This document shows, piece by piece, positions 28,074 to 36,980 of a stretch of DNA of 64,000 bases. The position numbers and the translations under genes are program-made. The notes beneath the pieces were generated by a model. It ran no database searches and was not told the origin of the DNA. It saw nothing but the letters and a program-made list of their open reading frames with translations. Each line of letters starts with the position of its first letter. Position 1 is the first letter of the stretch. The DNA comes from Thalassospiraceae bacterium LMO-JJ14 (lineage in GTDB: Bacteria; Pseudomonadota; Alphaproteobacteria; Rhodospirillales; Casp-alpha2). Location of the stretch: positions 434,001 through 498,000 of the forward strand of contig CP134604.1 in NCBI GenBank assembly GCA_021555105.2. Reading direction: 5' to 3'.

Positions 28074-28199
28074 CGTCATCCCGGACGTTAGCCGAGCAAG
28101 CAAACCGAAGGTTTGCGCGTGCGAGGGTTACGATCCGGGACCCATGTCGGCGCACTGTACCGTGGATGAATGGGTCCCGGGTCTTCGCCCGGGATGACG
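28074..28199. repeat. Palindromic multi-stem intergenic repeat
   Basis: The ends are inverted copies (CGTCATCCCGG at 28074-28084, CCGGGATGACG at 28189-28199). Inside, CCGGGACCCAT (28135-28145) pairs with ATGGGTCCCGG (28170-28180), and GCAAACC/GGTTTGC forms a small hairpin at 28100-28116. Sequences with GTCATCCCGG ends and GGGTCCCGGG cores recur as dispersed repeats in alphaproteobacterial genomes; that this is one of them is inference from memory. Confidence 0.7.
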
Positions 28200-28224
28200 A
28201 AAAAGGGGGCCGCCCGAAAAGGAG

Positions 28225-28252
28225 AAAGCCGGGCGGTAAACCGCCCGGCTTT
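28225..28252 (-). terminator. Hairpin terminator downstream of amtB
   Basis: Perfect 12-bp inverted repeat AAAGCCGGGCGG / CCGCCCGGCTTT with a 4-nt loop, about 30 bp beyond the amtB stop. The U-run is short (TTT), so termination strength is uncertain. Confidence 0.65.
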
Positions 28253-28281
28253 CGGGGAGAACCAACTGATCTCGGAGGGGA

Positions 28282-29652
28282 TCAGAGGGTTTGGGAGCCT
28301 TTTCCGAACTCCGGATAAGCTTCCATGCCGCATTCCGCACGGTCGAGGCCGAGCTCTTCGTCCTCTTCCGTGACACGGATGCCCATGGTGACTTTCAGGA
28401 TCATCCAGACGATGGCGCTGCTGACGATGACGAAGACGCCGATCGAAACAATGCCGATTGCCTGGGTGACGATGGAGCCGCCACCGAAGATACCGACGCA
28501 CAGCGTGCCCCAGATACCGGCGACGAGGTGAGCCGAGATGGCACCGACAACGTCATCGATCTTCAGTTTGTCGATCAGCGGCACCGCAAAGACGACCAGC
28601 GCACCACCGACACCACCGACGATCATGGCGATGAAGTGGTTCTGAAGGTCGGGACCCGCGGTGATGGCAACGAGACCGCCGATGGCACCGTTCAGCGCCA
28701 GAGAAACGTCGACTTTCTTGTAGATCAGCTGTGCCAGGATCATCGCTACGACAACGCCGGCGGCAGCCGCCAGGTTGGTGTTGACGTAAACGATCGAGAT
28801 CGCAGCGGCGTCAAGAGCGGAACCCAGCGCGAGCTGCGAGCCACCGTTGAAACCGAACCAGCCGAACCACAGGATGAAAGTACCCAACGTGGCGAGCGGG
28901 ATGTTCGCGCCCGGCAGTGCCCGGATGGACCCGTCGGAGCCGTACTTACCTTTACGCGCGCCGAGGATGATGGCACCGGTCAACGCTGCCCAGCCGCCGC
29001 ACGAGTGCACCAGCGTGGAGCCGGCGAAGTCGGAGAAGCCCATTGCGTCGAGCCAGCCACCGCCCCACACCCACGAAGCCTGGATCGGGTAGATGACACC
29101 GGTGAGCACGACCGTGAAGATCATGAACGGCCAGAACTTGATGCGTTCGGCGACCGTACCGGAGACGATGGACGCCGCGGTTGCAACGAAGACCATCTGG
29201 AAGAACCAGTCGGAAGCGACCGAGTAGCCGGTGTCCGCGACTTTCGCGACCATGTCGGCGGTTGCCTCGTCGGCGTTAATCAACGCCAGTTCATCCGCGC
29301 CCGGATTGTAGAAGAGCGCAATGGCCCCCATCCAGCCGCCTTCCGGCACGTCGACGTACATCAGGTTGTACCCGATCAGGTAGAACATGATGCCGGCGAC
29401 GGAATACAGCGCGATGTTCTTGAGGCAGATCGTGGCCGTGTTCTTGGAGCGGACCAGACCCGATTCCAGCATCGCAAAGCCGGCGGCCATGAACATCACG
29501 AGGACGCCATGGATCAAGAACGAGAATGTGTTGAAGACGTAGGCGCTCTCGGTGGTGACGTCCGCCATAGCCGGGGCGGCTGTCATCATGACGGCGACCG
29601 CTGCCAAAGCGGTGATCGCTGCCGTGCGCTTTTTCATGCGAGCAAAGTTCAT
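28282..29652 (-). CDS. amtB: Ammonium transporter AmtB
   Basis: Inner-membrane trimeric ammonium channel, 456 residues from the ATG at 29652, placed by an AGGAGGAA ribosome site. An N-terminal signal peptide (ends APAMA) is followed by the conserved AYVFNTFSFLIHGVLVMFMAAG and later by GGWLDAMGFSDFAGSTLVHS, a family signature, plus GTFILWFGWFGFNGGS. Eleven membrane segments are expected. It sits 13 bp after glnK, the usual regulatory pair. Confidence 0.97.
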   Translation of the reverse strand: MNFARMKKRTAAITALAAVAVMMTAAPAMADVTTESAYVFNTFSFLIHGVLVMFMAAGFAMLESGLVRSKNTATICLKNIALYSVAGIMFYLIGYNLMYVDVPEGGWMGAIALFYNPGADELALINADEATADMVAKVADTGYSVASDWFFQMVFVATAASIVSGTVAERIKFWPFMIFTVVLTGVIYPIQASWVWGGGWLDAMGFSDFAGSTLVHSCGGWAALTGAIILGARKGKYGSDGSIRALPGANIPLATLGTFILWFGWFGFNGGSQLALGSALDAAAISIVYVNTNLAAAAGVVVAMILAQLIYKKVDVSLALNGAIGGLVAITAGPDLQNHFIAMIVGGVGGALVVFAVPLIDKLKIDDVVGAISAHLVAGIWGTLCVGIFGGGSIVTQAIGIVSIGVFVIVSSAIVWMILKVTMGIRVTEEDEELGLDRAECGMEAYPEFGKGSQTL

Positions 29653-29665
29653 AGTTTCATTCCTC

Positions 29666-30304
<639 letters not shown>

Positions 30305-31555
30305 ATGCGTATGGTTGCAGACACATCAAAGACCTCGCCGTTGACGGCGGATATCCTGATCGTTGGCGGCGGGCTCGTCGGCAGCGTTGCCGCGCGGGCG
30401 CTCTCGCAGACGGGCTTTCAGGTCGTCGTCGTTGACGGCACCGACCCCGCCGATGCCATTGACGCCGCCTTTGACGGGCGGGCATCGGCGATTGCGGCCG
30501 CTTCCGAAAGACTGCTCAGTGCCATCGGGGTCTGGCCGCATCTGGTGGACGATGTGGCGCCGATCCTCGACATCCGGGTTGCTGACGGGGCTTCGCCGCT
30601 GTTTCTGCACTATGACCATGAAGATGTCGGCGAAGGGCCACTCGGCTATCTCGCCGAAAACCGCCATATTCGCAAAGCCGCCGTACAGGCCCTTAAGGGC
30701 GATGCGAAGGTAACGTTTCTGGCGCCGTTCAGGGTTGAAAGCCTCGAGCGCGATGCCAACGGTGCCAGGGCACGGCTGAGCGACGGCCGCGAAGTTCGCG
30801 CATCCCTTGCCATTGCCGCCGACGGGCGCGGCTCGAAAACCCGCGAAGCTGCCGGCATCAAGATCACCGACTGGCGCTACCCGCAGGATGCCATCGTCTG
30901 CACCGTCGAGCATGAAATACCGCATGCCTTTGTCGCGCATGAACATTTCCTGCCCGCGGGTCCGTTCGCCATCCTGCCGCTCAGGGGGACGGCGGAAAGA
31001 CCGGGCTGCCGTTCTTCGGTTGTCTGGACGGAACGCGCCGGCCATGCCCGCGCCATGGTCTCGCTGGACGACAGGACCTTCACCCAGGAACTGTCGAAAC
31101 GTTTCGGCGATTTCATGGGCAATATCGAGATTGTCGGCCCGCGCTTTTGTCATCCGCTCGGATTGCAGTTCGCCCGCACATCGATCGACAAGCGGCTGGT
31201 TCTGATCGGCGATGCCGATCACGGCATGCATCCGATTGCGGGGCAGGGCCTGAACATGGGGTATCGGGATGTGGCGGCGCTCGCCGATGTGCTCGGCGAG
31301 GCGAAACGGCTGGGCCTCGATATCGGCGCGCCATCCGTTTTACAGCGTTATCAGCGCTGGCGTCGCTTCGACAATACGCTGATGCTGGCGGTCACCGACG
31401 GGCTGAACCGGCTGTTCTCGAACGATATCGCGCCGCTGCGTCACGTTCGTGACTTTGGCCTCGGCGCCGTCAACCGCGTCCCGCCGCTGAAGAAAATGCT
31501 GATGCGCTCGGCGATGGGGCTGATGGGTGATCTGCCCAGCCTGATGCAGCGTTGA
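30305..31555 (+). CDS. UbiH/UbiF/COQ6-family FAD-dependent hydroxylase
   Basis: Flavin monooxygenase predicted to hydroxylate the ubiquinone ring. 416 residues. The N-terminal dinucleotide fold reads ADILIVGGGLVGSVAARAL; the second FAD motif is RLVLIGDADHGMHPIAGQGLNMGYRDVAALADVL, diagnostic for this family. Which ring position it modifies (UbiH, UbiF, UbiL or UbiM type) cannot be decided here. Its TGA overlaps the TTG start of the next gene. Confidence 0.92.
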   Translation: MRMVADTSKTSPLTADILIVGGGLVGSVAARALSQTGFQVVVVDGTDPADAIDAAFDGRASAIAAASERLLSAIGVWPHLVDDVAPILDIRVADGASPLFLHYDHEDVGEGPLGYLAENRHIRKAAVQALKGDAKVTFLAPFRVESLERDANGARARLSDGREVRASLAIAADGRGSKTREAAGIKITDWRYPQDAIVCTVEHEIPHAFVAHEHFLPAGPFAILPLRGTAERPGCRSSVVWTERAGHARAMVSLDDRTFTQELSKRFGDFMGNIEIVGPRFCHPLGLQFARTSIDKRLVLIGDADHGMHPIAGQGLNMGYRDVAALADVLGEAKRLGLDIGAPSVLQRYQRWRRFDNTLMLAVTDGLNRLFSNDIAPLRHVRDFGLGAVNRVPPLKKMLMRSAMGLMGDLPSLMQR

Positions 31556-31839
31556 ACACGTCGGCATTTCTCGTTGCGTTCCTGACGCTGGCCGGTGGCG
31601 GGCCGGGGACGGATTATCTTTACACGTGCGACAGCTCAAGCGTCGTCCTGGCACAGTTCGAAGACAATTACATGCACCTGCGTCAGGGACGGGAATCCAT
31701 CATTCTGGTCCGCGCTGTTTCCGGCTCGGGTGCACGCTATACGGACGGCAAGACGGTCTTCTGGATCAAGGGGCGCAACGCAACGTATGATGACGGTAAC
31801 GGGGCGATCCGGAAATGCCGCGTCATGGATCGCGGCTAA
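31552..31839 (+). CDS. MliC-like (lysozyme inhibitor domain) small protein
   Basis: 95 residues from a TTG that overlaps the preceding TGA. The pattern YLYTCDSSSVVLAQF, SGSGARYTDGKTVFWIKGRNA and a closing cysteine is that of the MliC/PliC lysozyme-inhibitor domain, with the SGSxARY loop that enters the lysozyme active site. The short hydrophobic N-terminus (FLVAFLTLAGG) may be an export signal, with no lipobox cysteine. Its 3' end overlaps the convergent DUF971 gene by 17 bp. Confidence 0.78.
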   Translation: MNTSAFLVAFLTLAGGGPGTDYLYTCDSSSVVLAQFEDNYMHLRQGRESIILVRAVSGSGARYTDGKTVFWIKGRNATYDDGNGAIRKCRVMDRG

Positions 31840-32197
31840 GGCCCTTTTCCTCAAGCTCGGCCAGATAGCCCGCCCACATCTCGTCCTGGCGCGCACCCAT
31901 GTCGTGCAGATAGTCCCAGGAAAAAATACCGGTATCGTGCATGTCATCGAACTTGATGCGGATCGCATAATTGCCGACCGCCTCCAGACCCATGATGCCG
32001 ACATGACGGCGCCCGGCAACGGTCTTTTTCTGACCTGGCCCATGCCCCTGTACATCGGCGGACGGGCTTTCGACGCGGAGCAGTTCCGCCGGAAGGCGGA
32101 CCGTATGACCGTCTTCGAAATCGATTTCGAGAATCTTTTCCTCACGCTTGAGGCGGATTTCGCTCGGGCGGTGTTTCTGGCTGAACGTGTCGTTCAA
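31823..32197 (-). CDS. DUF971 domain protein (GBBH-like N-terminal domain)
   Basis: 124 residues. The start PSEIRLKREEKILEIDFEDG and the end VGNYAIRIKFDDMHDTGIFSWDYL match the DUF971/gamma-butyrobetaine hydroxylase N-terminal-like domain, found alone in many bacteria, often near Fe-S or Mrp-type genes. Metal or Fe-S handling is suspected for the family but not shown. It follows the Trm112 gene by 14 bp. Confidence 0.85.
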   Translation of the reverse strand: MNDTFSQKHRPSEIRLKREEKILEIDFEDGHTVRLPAELLRVESPSADVQGHGPGQKKTVAGRRHVGIMGLEAVGNYAIRIKFDDMHDTGIFSWDYLHDMGARQDEMWAGYLAELEEKGLSRDP

Positions 32198-32211
32198 GGT
32201 GTTTATCCTTT

Positions 32212-32430
32212 TCAGGCGCTGTTTTTATTATTGCCGGGCGCATCGTCGATTTCGCGGGCTTCGTCGGCAAGCATGATCGGGATGCCATCGCGGATCGGAT
32301 AGGCCAGACCGGCCTTGTCGCTGATCAGTTCCTGCGCCTCGCGGTCATAGCGCAGCGTTCCCTTGGTCAGCGGGCAGACGAGAATTTCCAGAAGCTTGGG
32401 ATCGATCTCGGTCGCGGTGGACGCGGTCAT
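32212..32430 (-). CDS. Trm112 family (YcaR-like) zinc-ribbon-like protein
   Basis: 72 residues. The signature [17 protein letters not shown], then [13 protein letters not shown], is the small Trm112/YcaR fold. Only one of the usual cysteines (CPLTKG) is present, as in most bacterial members. Eukaryotic Trm112 activates methyltransferases; the bacterial role is unclear. Its frame lies within the 3' end of the upstream LON-domain gene as called, an overlap that disappears if that gene has a frameshift. Confidence 0.9.
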   Translation of the reverse strand: MTASTATEIDPKLLEILVCPLTKGTLRYDREAQELISDKAGLAYPIRDGIPIMLADEAREIDDAPGNNKNSA

Positions 32431-33139
32431 GGCAGCCTCGCAGGTATGGGTTATTGGCGGATATCGTGCATCGCCGAGCCGTTGCCGTGCGATGAAATCT
32501 CAAAATCCGGGTCAGCAGCTCGGCCCGCTCAGCCGTATCCGGGCATTCCAGCAGCGCCTGCTTCTCGCCGGGCTCCAGCGGGCAGGTCATCGACAGGGTG
32601 TCGATTAGCAAGGCATCCGGGGCTTCGTCGATACCGGACATATCGGCCTCGATACCCTGGGTGTCGAAATAACGCGCCATCGCCGAAATCAACCGGTCGC
32701 GACCGGCCACCCTGCCCGTGTCTGCGGCATTGTCTGCGGCCATGTCATTTAAATACGGTGTGAAGTCGGGTTGCACGCGGCGATAGCCGTCGAACGGCGG
32801 CAGCTCCCCGGCGATCCTGAAGCGGATCAGGCCGGAAAGATTGATAACATAGCAACCGTCATCGGTTTCCTCGAACTGGGTCACGCGCCCGGCACAGCCG
32901 ATTTCATAGAGCCTCACGCCATCGGCGATCAGGTGTTCGTCCTGTTCGGCGACGGGCTGGATCATGCCGATCAGCCGGCCGGGGGTGCGCAGGGCATCCT
33001 CGATCATGTTCAGATAGCGCGGCTCGAAAATGTTCAAAGGCAGCTGCCCGCCCGGCAAAAGCATGGCGCCGGGCAGCGGAAAGACCGCCAGGATATCGGG
33101 CAGTGTCTCCGGGCTCAGGGTGCGGGGGCGCTCAAGCAT
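32345..33139 (-). CDS. LON peptidase N-terminal (substrate-binding) domain protein
   Basis: About 264 residues as read. The LON-N domain is clear: [26 protein letters not shown] and GRLIGMIQP, with the usual EQALLECPD-type C-terminal helix ([22 protein letters not shown]). There is no ATPase or protease part; such stand-alone proteins are common in Alphaproteobacteria. The last 50 or so residues are Arg/His-rich, unlike the family, and run through the Trm112 gene. One added base near 32503 would give a normal ending and a TAA at 32451. Confidence 0.85.
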   Translation of the reverse strand: MLERPRTLSPETLPDILAVFPLPGAMLLPGGQLPLNIFEPRYLNMIEDALRTPGRLIGMIQPVAEQDEHLIADGVRLYEIGCAGRVTQFEETDDGCYVINLSGLIRFRIAGELPPFDGYRRVQPDFTPYLNDMAADNAADTGRVAGRDRLISAMARYFDTQGIEADMSGIDEAPDALLIDTLSMTCPLEPGEKQALLECPDTAERAELLTRILRFHRTATARRCTISANNPYLRGCHDRVHRDRDRSQASGNSRLPADQGNAAL

Positions 33140-33154
33140 CGCGGTACCGGCGGC

Positions 33155-34231
33155 TCAGGAAAACAGCACTGACGACAAACGCCGCCGGCCGCTGGTGGTC
33201 AATTCGTGCGTCGGGCCCAGGGCATCGAAGATCTTGATCAGCTGTTCGCGCGCCGCGCCGTCGTTCCAGTCTTTCTTACGGGCGATTATTTCCAGCAACG
33301 TGTCGATCGCGGCTTCGTTGCGCTTTGCCGCGTATTGCGCCAGCGCCAGATCGTATCGGGCCTGCAGGTCGGCGGGGTCGGCGTCGGCTTTTTGCTGCAA
33401 CTCGGCGAGGTCGCCGCTGTCTTCGGTCTCTTCCTCGAGCTGGAACGCCGAGATCGCGGCGGCGATGGGGCCTTTCATTTTCCAGGCTTCCGGCAGCCCT
33501 TCGATCATGTCCCGCGCGGTATCGTTTTCGCCGGCGGCGACGGCGGCGCGGATCATGCCGGCGATGGCATGCTCATTTTCAGGGCTTTGCTGTTGCGCTT
33601 CGCCATACAGTGCCAGTGCCTGCAACGCATCGCCGCCTTCGAGCTCGGCATCGGCCTGCTCAAGGACCTGGTCCAGCGCGCCCTTGACGCCACCGGTCAG
33701 TTTTTCGATGAAAGTCTTGAGCTGGCTTTCCGGCAGTGCACCCATGAAGCCATCAACCGGTTGGCCGTCCTTGAAGGCATAAACGGCGGGGATCGACTGC
33801 ACGCGCATCTGCGCCGCCAGCTGCTGGTTTTCATCGACGTTGATCTTGACCATTCTGACGGTGCCGCCGGCTTCGCGGACCAGCTTTTCGAGCATCGGCC
33901 CGAGTTGTTTGCACGGGCCGCACCACGGCGCCCAGAAGTCGACGATCACCGGCACCTGAGCCGAGGCGTCAATGACATCGGCCATGAAACGGTCGGTATC
34001 GGAATCCTTGATCAGTTCGCCGCCCGCCGGACCACCGACCGGCCGGGCATCCATGCCTTCGGACGATGAAGGGTCGAGGACGATACCGGGGGCAGGCGCC
34101 TCGGGCGCACCCATCGGTGCGGCCTGCTGCGGCGCCGCCTGCGGGTGCGGCTGCGCGCCTTGCGCATCGCCCTCGCCGGAACCCGGTTGTTTCGGGGACA
34201 TACTGCCGTCGGGATTGATTACAAACTCCAT
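33155..34231 (-). CDS. Thioredoxin-TPR protein (CnoX/YbbN-like)
   Basis: 358 residues. The thioredoxin domain has the WCGPC motif in VIVDFWAPWCGPCKQLGPML near residue 105, followed by DGFMGALPESQL and a TPR-like C-terminal half (LYGEAQQQSPENEHAIAGMI, ARYDLALAQYAAKRNEAAID), as in the CnoX co-chaperone that hands substrates to GroEL. E. coli CnoX has lost the CxxC; this one keeps it. The first 70 residues are a Pro/Gln/Gly-rich extension that looks disordered. Confidence 0.88.
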   Translation of the reverse strand: MEFVINPDGSMSPKQPGSGEGDAQGAQPHPQAAPQQAAPMGAPEAPAPGIVLDPSSSEGMDARPVGGPAGGELIKDSDTDRFMADVIDASAQVPVIVDFWAPWCGPCKQLGPMLEKLVREAGGTVRMVKINVDENQQLAAQMRVQSIPAVYAFKDGQPVDGFMGALPESQLKTFIEKLTGGVKGALDQVLEQADAELEGGDALQALALYGEAQQQSPENEHAIAGMIRAAVAAGENDTARDMIEGLPEAWKMKGPIAAAISAFQLEEETEDSGDLAELQQKADADPADLQARYDLALAQYAAKRNEAAIDTLLEIIARKKDWNDGAAREQLIKIFDALGPTHELTTSGRRRLSSVLFS

Positions 34232-34393
34232 GCCGTCTTCCTCACGTCTTCGCCCGGGTTGGGCTATATATAATATAGTGTCTTCGTTCCCCTATAAATG
34301 GACGGCCGCAAGCCGGACGGCAAGGGGCCGTGGCGCAGATTCCCCGATGAATTCCTTATGAAAACCATGCATTTTTCGATGGAATCATAAAAT

Positions 34394-34879
34394 TCACAAT
34401 TCAAGGATCAGCGGTGCATGCCCACAGCTCTCAAGAAACCGGATCAGGTCGCGGGGGTGCAGCGCCGTCGTTGCGGTGTTGACCAGGGGATGAAAATTGA
34501 CGGTATCGAATTCCATCAGGCCGGCATCGAGTGCCATCGTCACCTGATTTTCGCTGTCGTTGATGACGCCGAACGGGGTCACGGAACCGGGCTCGACACC
34601 AAGATAAGTCATCAGCCGCTCGGCGCTGGCGAATGACAGGCTTTTTGTCGAAAGCCTTGCGCAGAGGGATTTCAGGTCGATTTGCCGGTCTTCGAGCGCG
34701 CTGAGCAGATACATCCGGCCCTTCTTGTCTTTAAGAAACAGGTTTTTCGAGTGCGCGCCGACCATTTTTCCGCGTACGGCCTTGGCTTCTTCGACAGTGT
34801 GCACCGGGGGGTGGTCGAAAGTCCGGCTTGCAATATCGAGGGCGGCAAGGATTTCGAGCAGGGTTTCGCGTGTATGCAT
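34394..34879 (-). CDS. Prolyl-tRNA editing (YbaK/ProX-type) deacylase
   Basis: 161 residues of the PrdX/YbaK fold, which hydrolyses mischarged tRNA such as Ala-tRNA-Pro. Visible features: FDHPPVHTVEEAKAVRGKMVGAHSKNLFLKDKKG (conserved Lys) and GVEPGSVTPFGVINDSEN. The family's C-terminal TTALHPRDLIRFLE is present. Stand-alone; the neighbouring genes give no functional hint. Confidence 0.92.
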   Translation of the reverse strand: MHTRETLLEILAALDIASRTFDHPPVHTVEEAKAVRGKMVGAHSKNLFLKDKKGRMYLLSALEDRQIDLKSLCARLSTKSLSFASAERLMTYLGVEPGSVTPFGVINDSENQVTMALDAGLMEFDTVNFHPLVNTATTALHPRDLIRFLESCGHAPLILEL

Positions 34880-34967
34880 GGCGGCAGATCGTAAGCCGGG
34901 ACCGAATGCGGAACAAGACCGCCCGCCGTCCGCCGGGCCGTAGCCGGGTCGATTGCAAAGCCCAATG

Positions 34968-35017
34968 ACAATGCCCTGTTACAATGCCCTGTTACAATGC
35001 CCTGTTACAATGCTCTG
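34968..35017. repeat. 13-bp tandem repeat, about 3.8 copies
   Basis: Unit ACAATGCCCTGTT, three perfect copies (34968-34980, 34981-34993, 34994-35006) and a partial fourth with one change. It lies between the deacylase gene and tRNA-Gly, about 110 bp upstream of the tRNA. Confidence 0.95.
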
Positions 35018-35125
35018 AGGCGGCGATATGCAAACCCTGAAAAAATTAGCATTTCGCGCTTGAAAACGGTTACGCGATGCGTATTATCCCGGCTGCTTTC
35101 GGCGTTGTCGGAAGTTACCCTCGGC

Positions 35126-35200
35126 GCGGGCGTAGCTCAGGGGTAGAGCGCAACCTTGCCAAGGTTGAAGTCGTGAGTTCGAATCTCATCGCCCGCTCCA
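35126..35200 (+). tRNA. tRNA-Gly (anticodon GCC)
   Basis: 75 nt with encoded CCA. The acceptor stem GCGGGCG/CGCCCGC, D arm GCTC/GAGC, anticodon stem CAACC/GGTTG around TTGCCAA, and the T arm with TTCGAAT all pair. It forms the left boundary of the island that ends at the diverged 3' copy at 40522-40569. Confidence 0.97.
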
Positions 35201-35457
35201 TTCTTTTCCGGAGACATAGCCATTGTTGCGGTTTGGGGATTTGAGGCCACTGCGCCCAAATCGTGCCAAATGTTTCCCGATGCACGTAAGTGCCCCTTTT
35301 GATCGTCAGGTGCGAGGTGTGCAGAACGTTGCACCAAACGAAGCGACTTGTGTCCCATCAGGTGCATGGCGTCATACAAAGTTACACCGCCTTGAAGCAA
35401 GCGCGATGCATACGTGTGCCTGAGGTCATGAAACTGAACGTGTTTAAGTTCCGCTGC
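35137..35457 (-). pseudogene. Tyrosine recombinase (integrase) C-terminal remnant
   Basis: One frame reads LKHVQFHDLRHTYASRLLQG, then GVTLYDAMHLMGHKSLRLVQ and RSAHLAPDD, the C-terminal catalytic part of a phage-type integrase: the box with H-x-L-R-H and the GHKSL motif are present. The catalytic tyrosine (usually QRYAHL) is a serine. An in-frame TAA at 35458-35460 closes the fragment upstream, and the N-terminal domains are missing. The fragment runs into the antisense strand of the tRNA. It is the remnant of the enzyme that probably inserted the island. Confidence 0.82.
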
Positions 35458-35488
35458 TTACCTGATCCAACCCTTACCTGATCCAACC
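35457..35488. repeat. 16-bp perfect tandem duplication in the integrase remnant
   Basis: CTTACCTGATCCAACC twice in direct succession. It sits exactly at the upstream end of the recognisable integrase fragment. Removing one copy does not restore the reading frame, so it is one of several lesions. Confidence 0.9.
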
Positions 35489-35658
35489 GATGACCGATAT
35501 ACTCACGTAGTCGAGCCACTGTTATCTCGGTGACCTCAAAACGATCCACTATTCGCAATTGCCGATCTGATGACTGATCCAAATCATTGTGTCGATTTGG
35601 CGCGGATTTAAGCTGCATATTGTGGGTTATTCAGATTTTCAAACGGGGGTTGTTAGAT

Positions 35659-36822
35659 ATGCAGAAACTATGTTTCTCGCTGGCCACCATATTTTTGTTC
35701 GTTTCCGTCCTGGTGTTCACCGGCAAAGATGTCGAAGCGAAGGATGCCAATCAGGTTCTCAAGACCATGGATGCCAATGGTGACGGACGCATAGATAAAG
35801 ACGAGTGGAATCGCAATCCAAAAGGGTTCAAGAAAATTGATGGGGATAAAGATAATTATCTAAGTCTCGACGAACTGATCCGTTTCTTCGGAGGTCAGTC
35901 GAGCGACGAAGAAAAGCCTGCCAAAGGCAGCAGTTCTCAGGTCCAAGCAAACGTATCCAACGAGGGCCTTTGGCAAGGGCCGATTATTGACGTTCACAGC
36001 CAGATCGATGCAGATACCGACCTCAGTTCTATTGTCCCGATGCTCGATCAGGCTGGGGTTTCCAAGGTCATTCTCTCAACACGGTTTAAGCAGCCATCAA
36101 CAGATGTTCTGGCATTTGCTGCGCGGTATCCGGATCGCATCATCCCGGCGGCAAAGACCAAGACCAGATCCTTCACCAAAGGGAAGGCAAATTATGCCGA
36201 TCTCTTCAAAAAGGAACTCGGAAACTATGACTACCGTGCCATTGCGGAAGTCATCATGTGGCACGCTGCAAAGAAGGGTGTCGGAGCTGGAGAATCGACC
36301 ATGGATCCGAGTGACCCGCGTGCGTCTATGATGCTTGAGGCGTCAAGGCAAAAGGGCATTCCGTTCATCGCCCATATCGAGTTTCGGGCCATGGGGTCGA
36401 AAAAATCAGAATACCTGGAGAATCTAGAGGCTGTTATTGCCGCGAATCGAGATGTGCCGATTGGATTGATTCATATGGGCCAGCTGGACGCAAAAGATGC
36501 CGAGCGGCTCCTCCCCAAGCATCCAAACCTGTTTTTCATCACGTCGCACTGTAATCCTATTGCCTATAGACACAACAAGCAGCCATGGACGCGAATGATA
36601 ATAAATTCTGGCTTTGCCCCGGAATGGCACAAGCTCGTCTTGGCACACCCTGATCGTTTTGTCCTCGCTTTTGACAATGTTTTTTACTTTCACTGGAATG
36701 ATATGTTCCTGCCTCAAGTTGAGGTGTGGCGAAAAGTCTTGGCAACAATACCGGGCGCTCACGCCCACGCCATTGCACATGGCAACGCAGAACGACTATG
36801 GAATCTGCTACCGGTTAAATAG
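35659..36822 (+). CDS. Secreted EF-hand / amidohydrolase-like fusion protein
   Basis: 387 residues from the ATG at 35659 (frame opens at 35587). A signal peptide spans about 1-27 (FSLATIFLFVSVLVF, cut near VEA). Two EF-hands follow, DANGDGRIDKDEW (38-50) and DGDKDNYLSLDEL (61-73), then a Ser-rich linker and an amidohydrolase-like TIM barrel from about 108 (IIDVHSQID, HIEF, LIHMGQLD, FVLAFDNVFYFHWNDMF). The first metal motif is D-x-H-x-Q rather than D-x-H-x-H, so activity is uncertain. Base composition is AT-richer than the flanks. It lies inside the tRNA-Gly island. Confidence 0.8.
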   Translation: MQKLCFSLATIFLFVSVLVFTGKDVEAKDANQVLKTMDANGDGRIDKDEWNRNPKGFKKIDGDKDNYLSLDELIRFFGGQSSDEEKPAKGSSSQVQANVSNEGLWQGPIIDVHSQIDADTDLSSIVPMLDQAGVSKVILSTRFKQPSTDVLAFAARYPDRIIPAAKTKTRSFTKGKANYADLFKKELGNYDYRAIAEVIMWHAAKKGVGAGESTMDPSDPRASMMLEASRQKGIPFIAHIEFRAMGSKKSEYLENLEAVIAANRDVPIGLIHMGQLDAKDAERLLPKHPNLFFITSHCNPIAYRHNKQPWTRMIINSGFAPEWHKLVLAHPDRFVLAFDNVFYFHWNDMFLPQVEVWRKVLATIPGAHAHAIAHGNAERLWNLLPVK

Positions 36823-36980
36823 CATTCTGAAGATCCGGTCCGTTTAGGGCCATTAACAGACCTAGGCCGTCTTCCCACGCAGTGGCCGCTTCCAAATTTT
36901 AATCAGATGAAATGCTATGCCGATAGGGAAGACCGCTTCTAGTCAGAACCGAAAAATTCACGATCTGACATAAGTTTGGA

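Larger units (their letters stand above)
27876..28281. other. Intergenic region between ftsK and amtB
   Basis: About 400 bp without a supportable gene. It contains a palindromic repeat (28074-28199) and the amtB terminator (28225-28252). A frame reading through the repeat has no family features. Confidence 0.6.

Noticed and set aside
34968-35017. Possible CRISPR-like repeat
   Set aside because: 13-bp units are directly adjacent with no spacers; it is a tandem repeat.
35457-35488. 16-bp duplication as the sole cause of integrase inactivation
   Set aside because: Removing one copy leaves a stop in frame and the catalytic Tyr is still lost, so it is not the single lesion.
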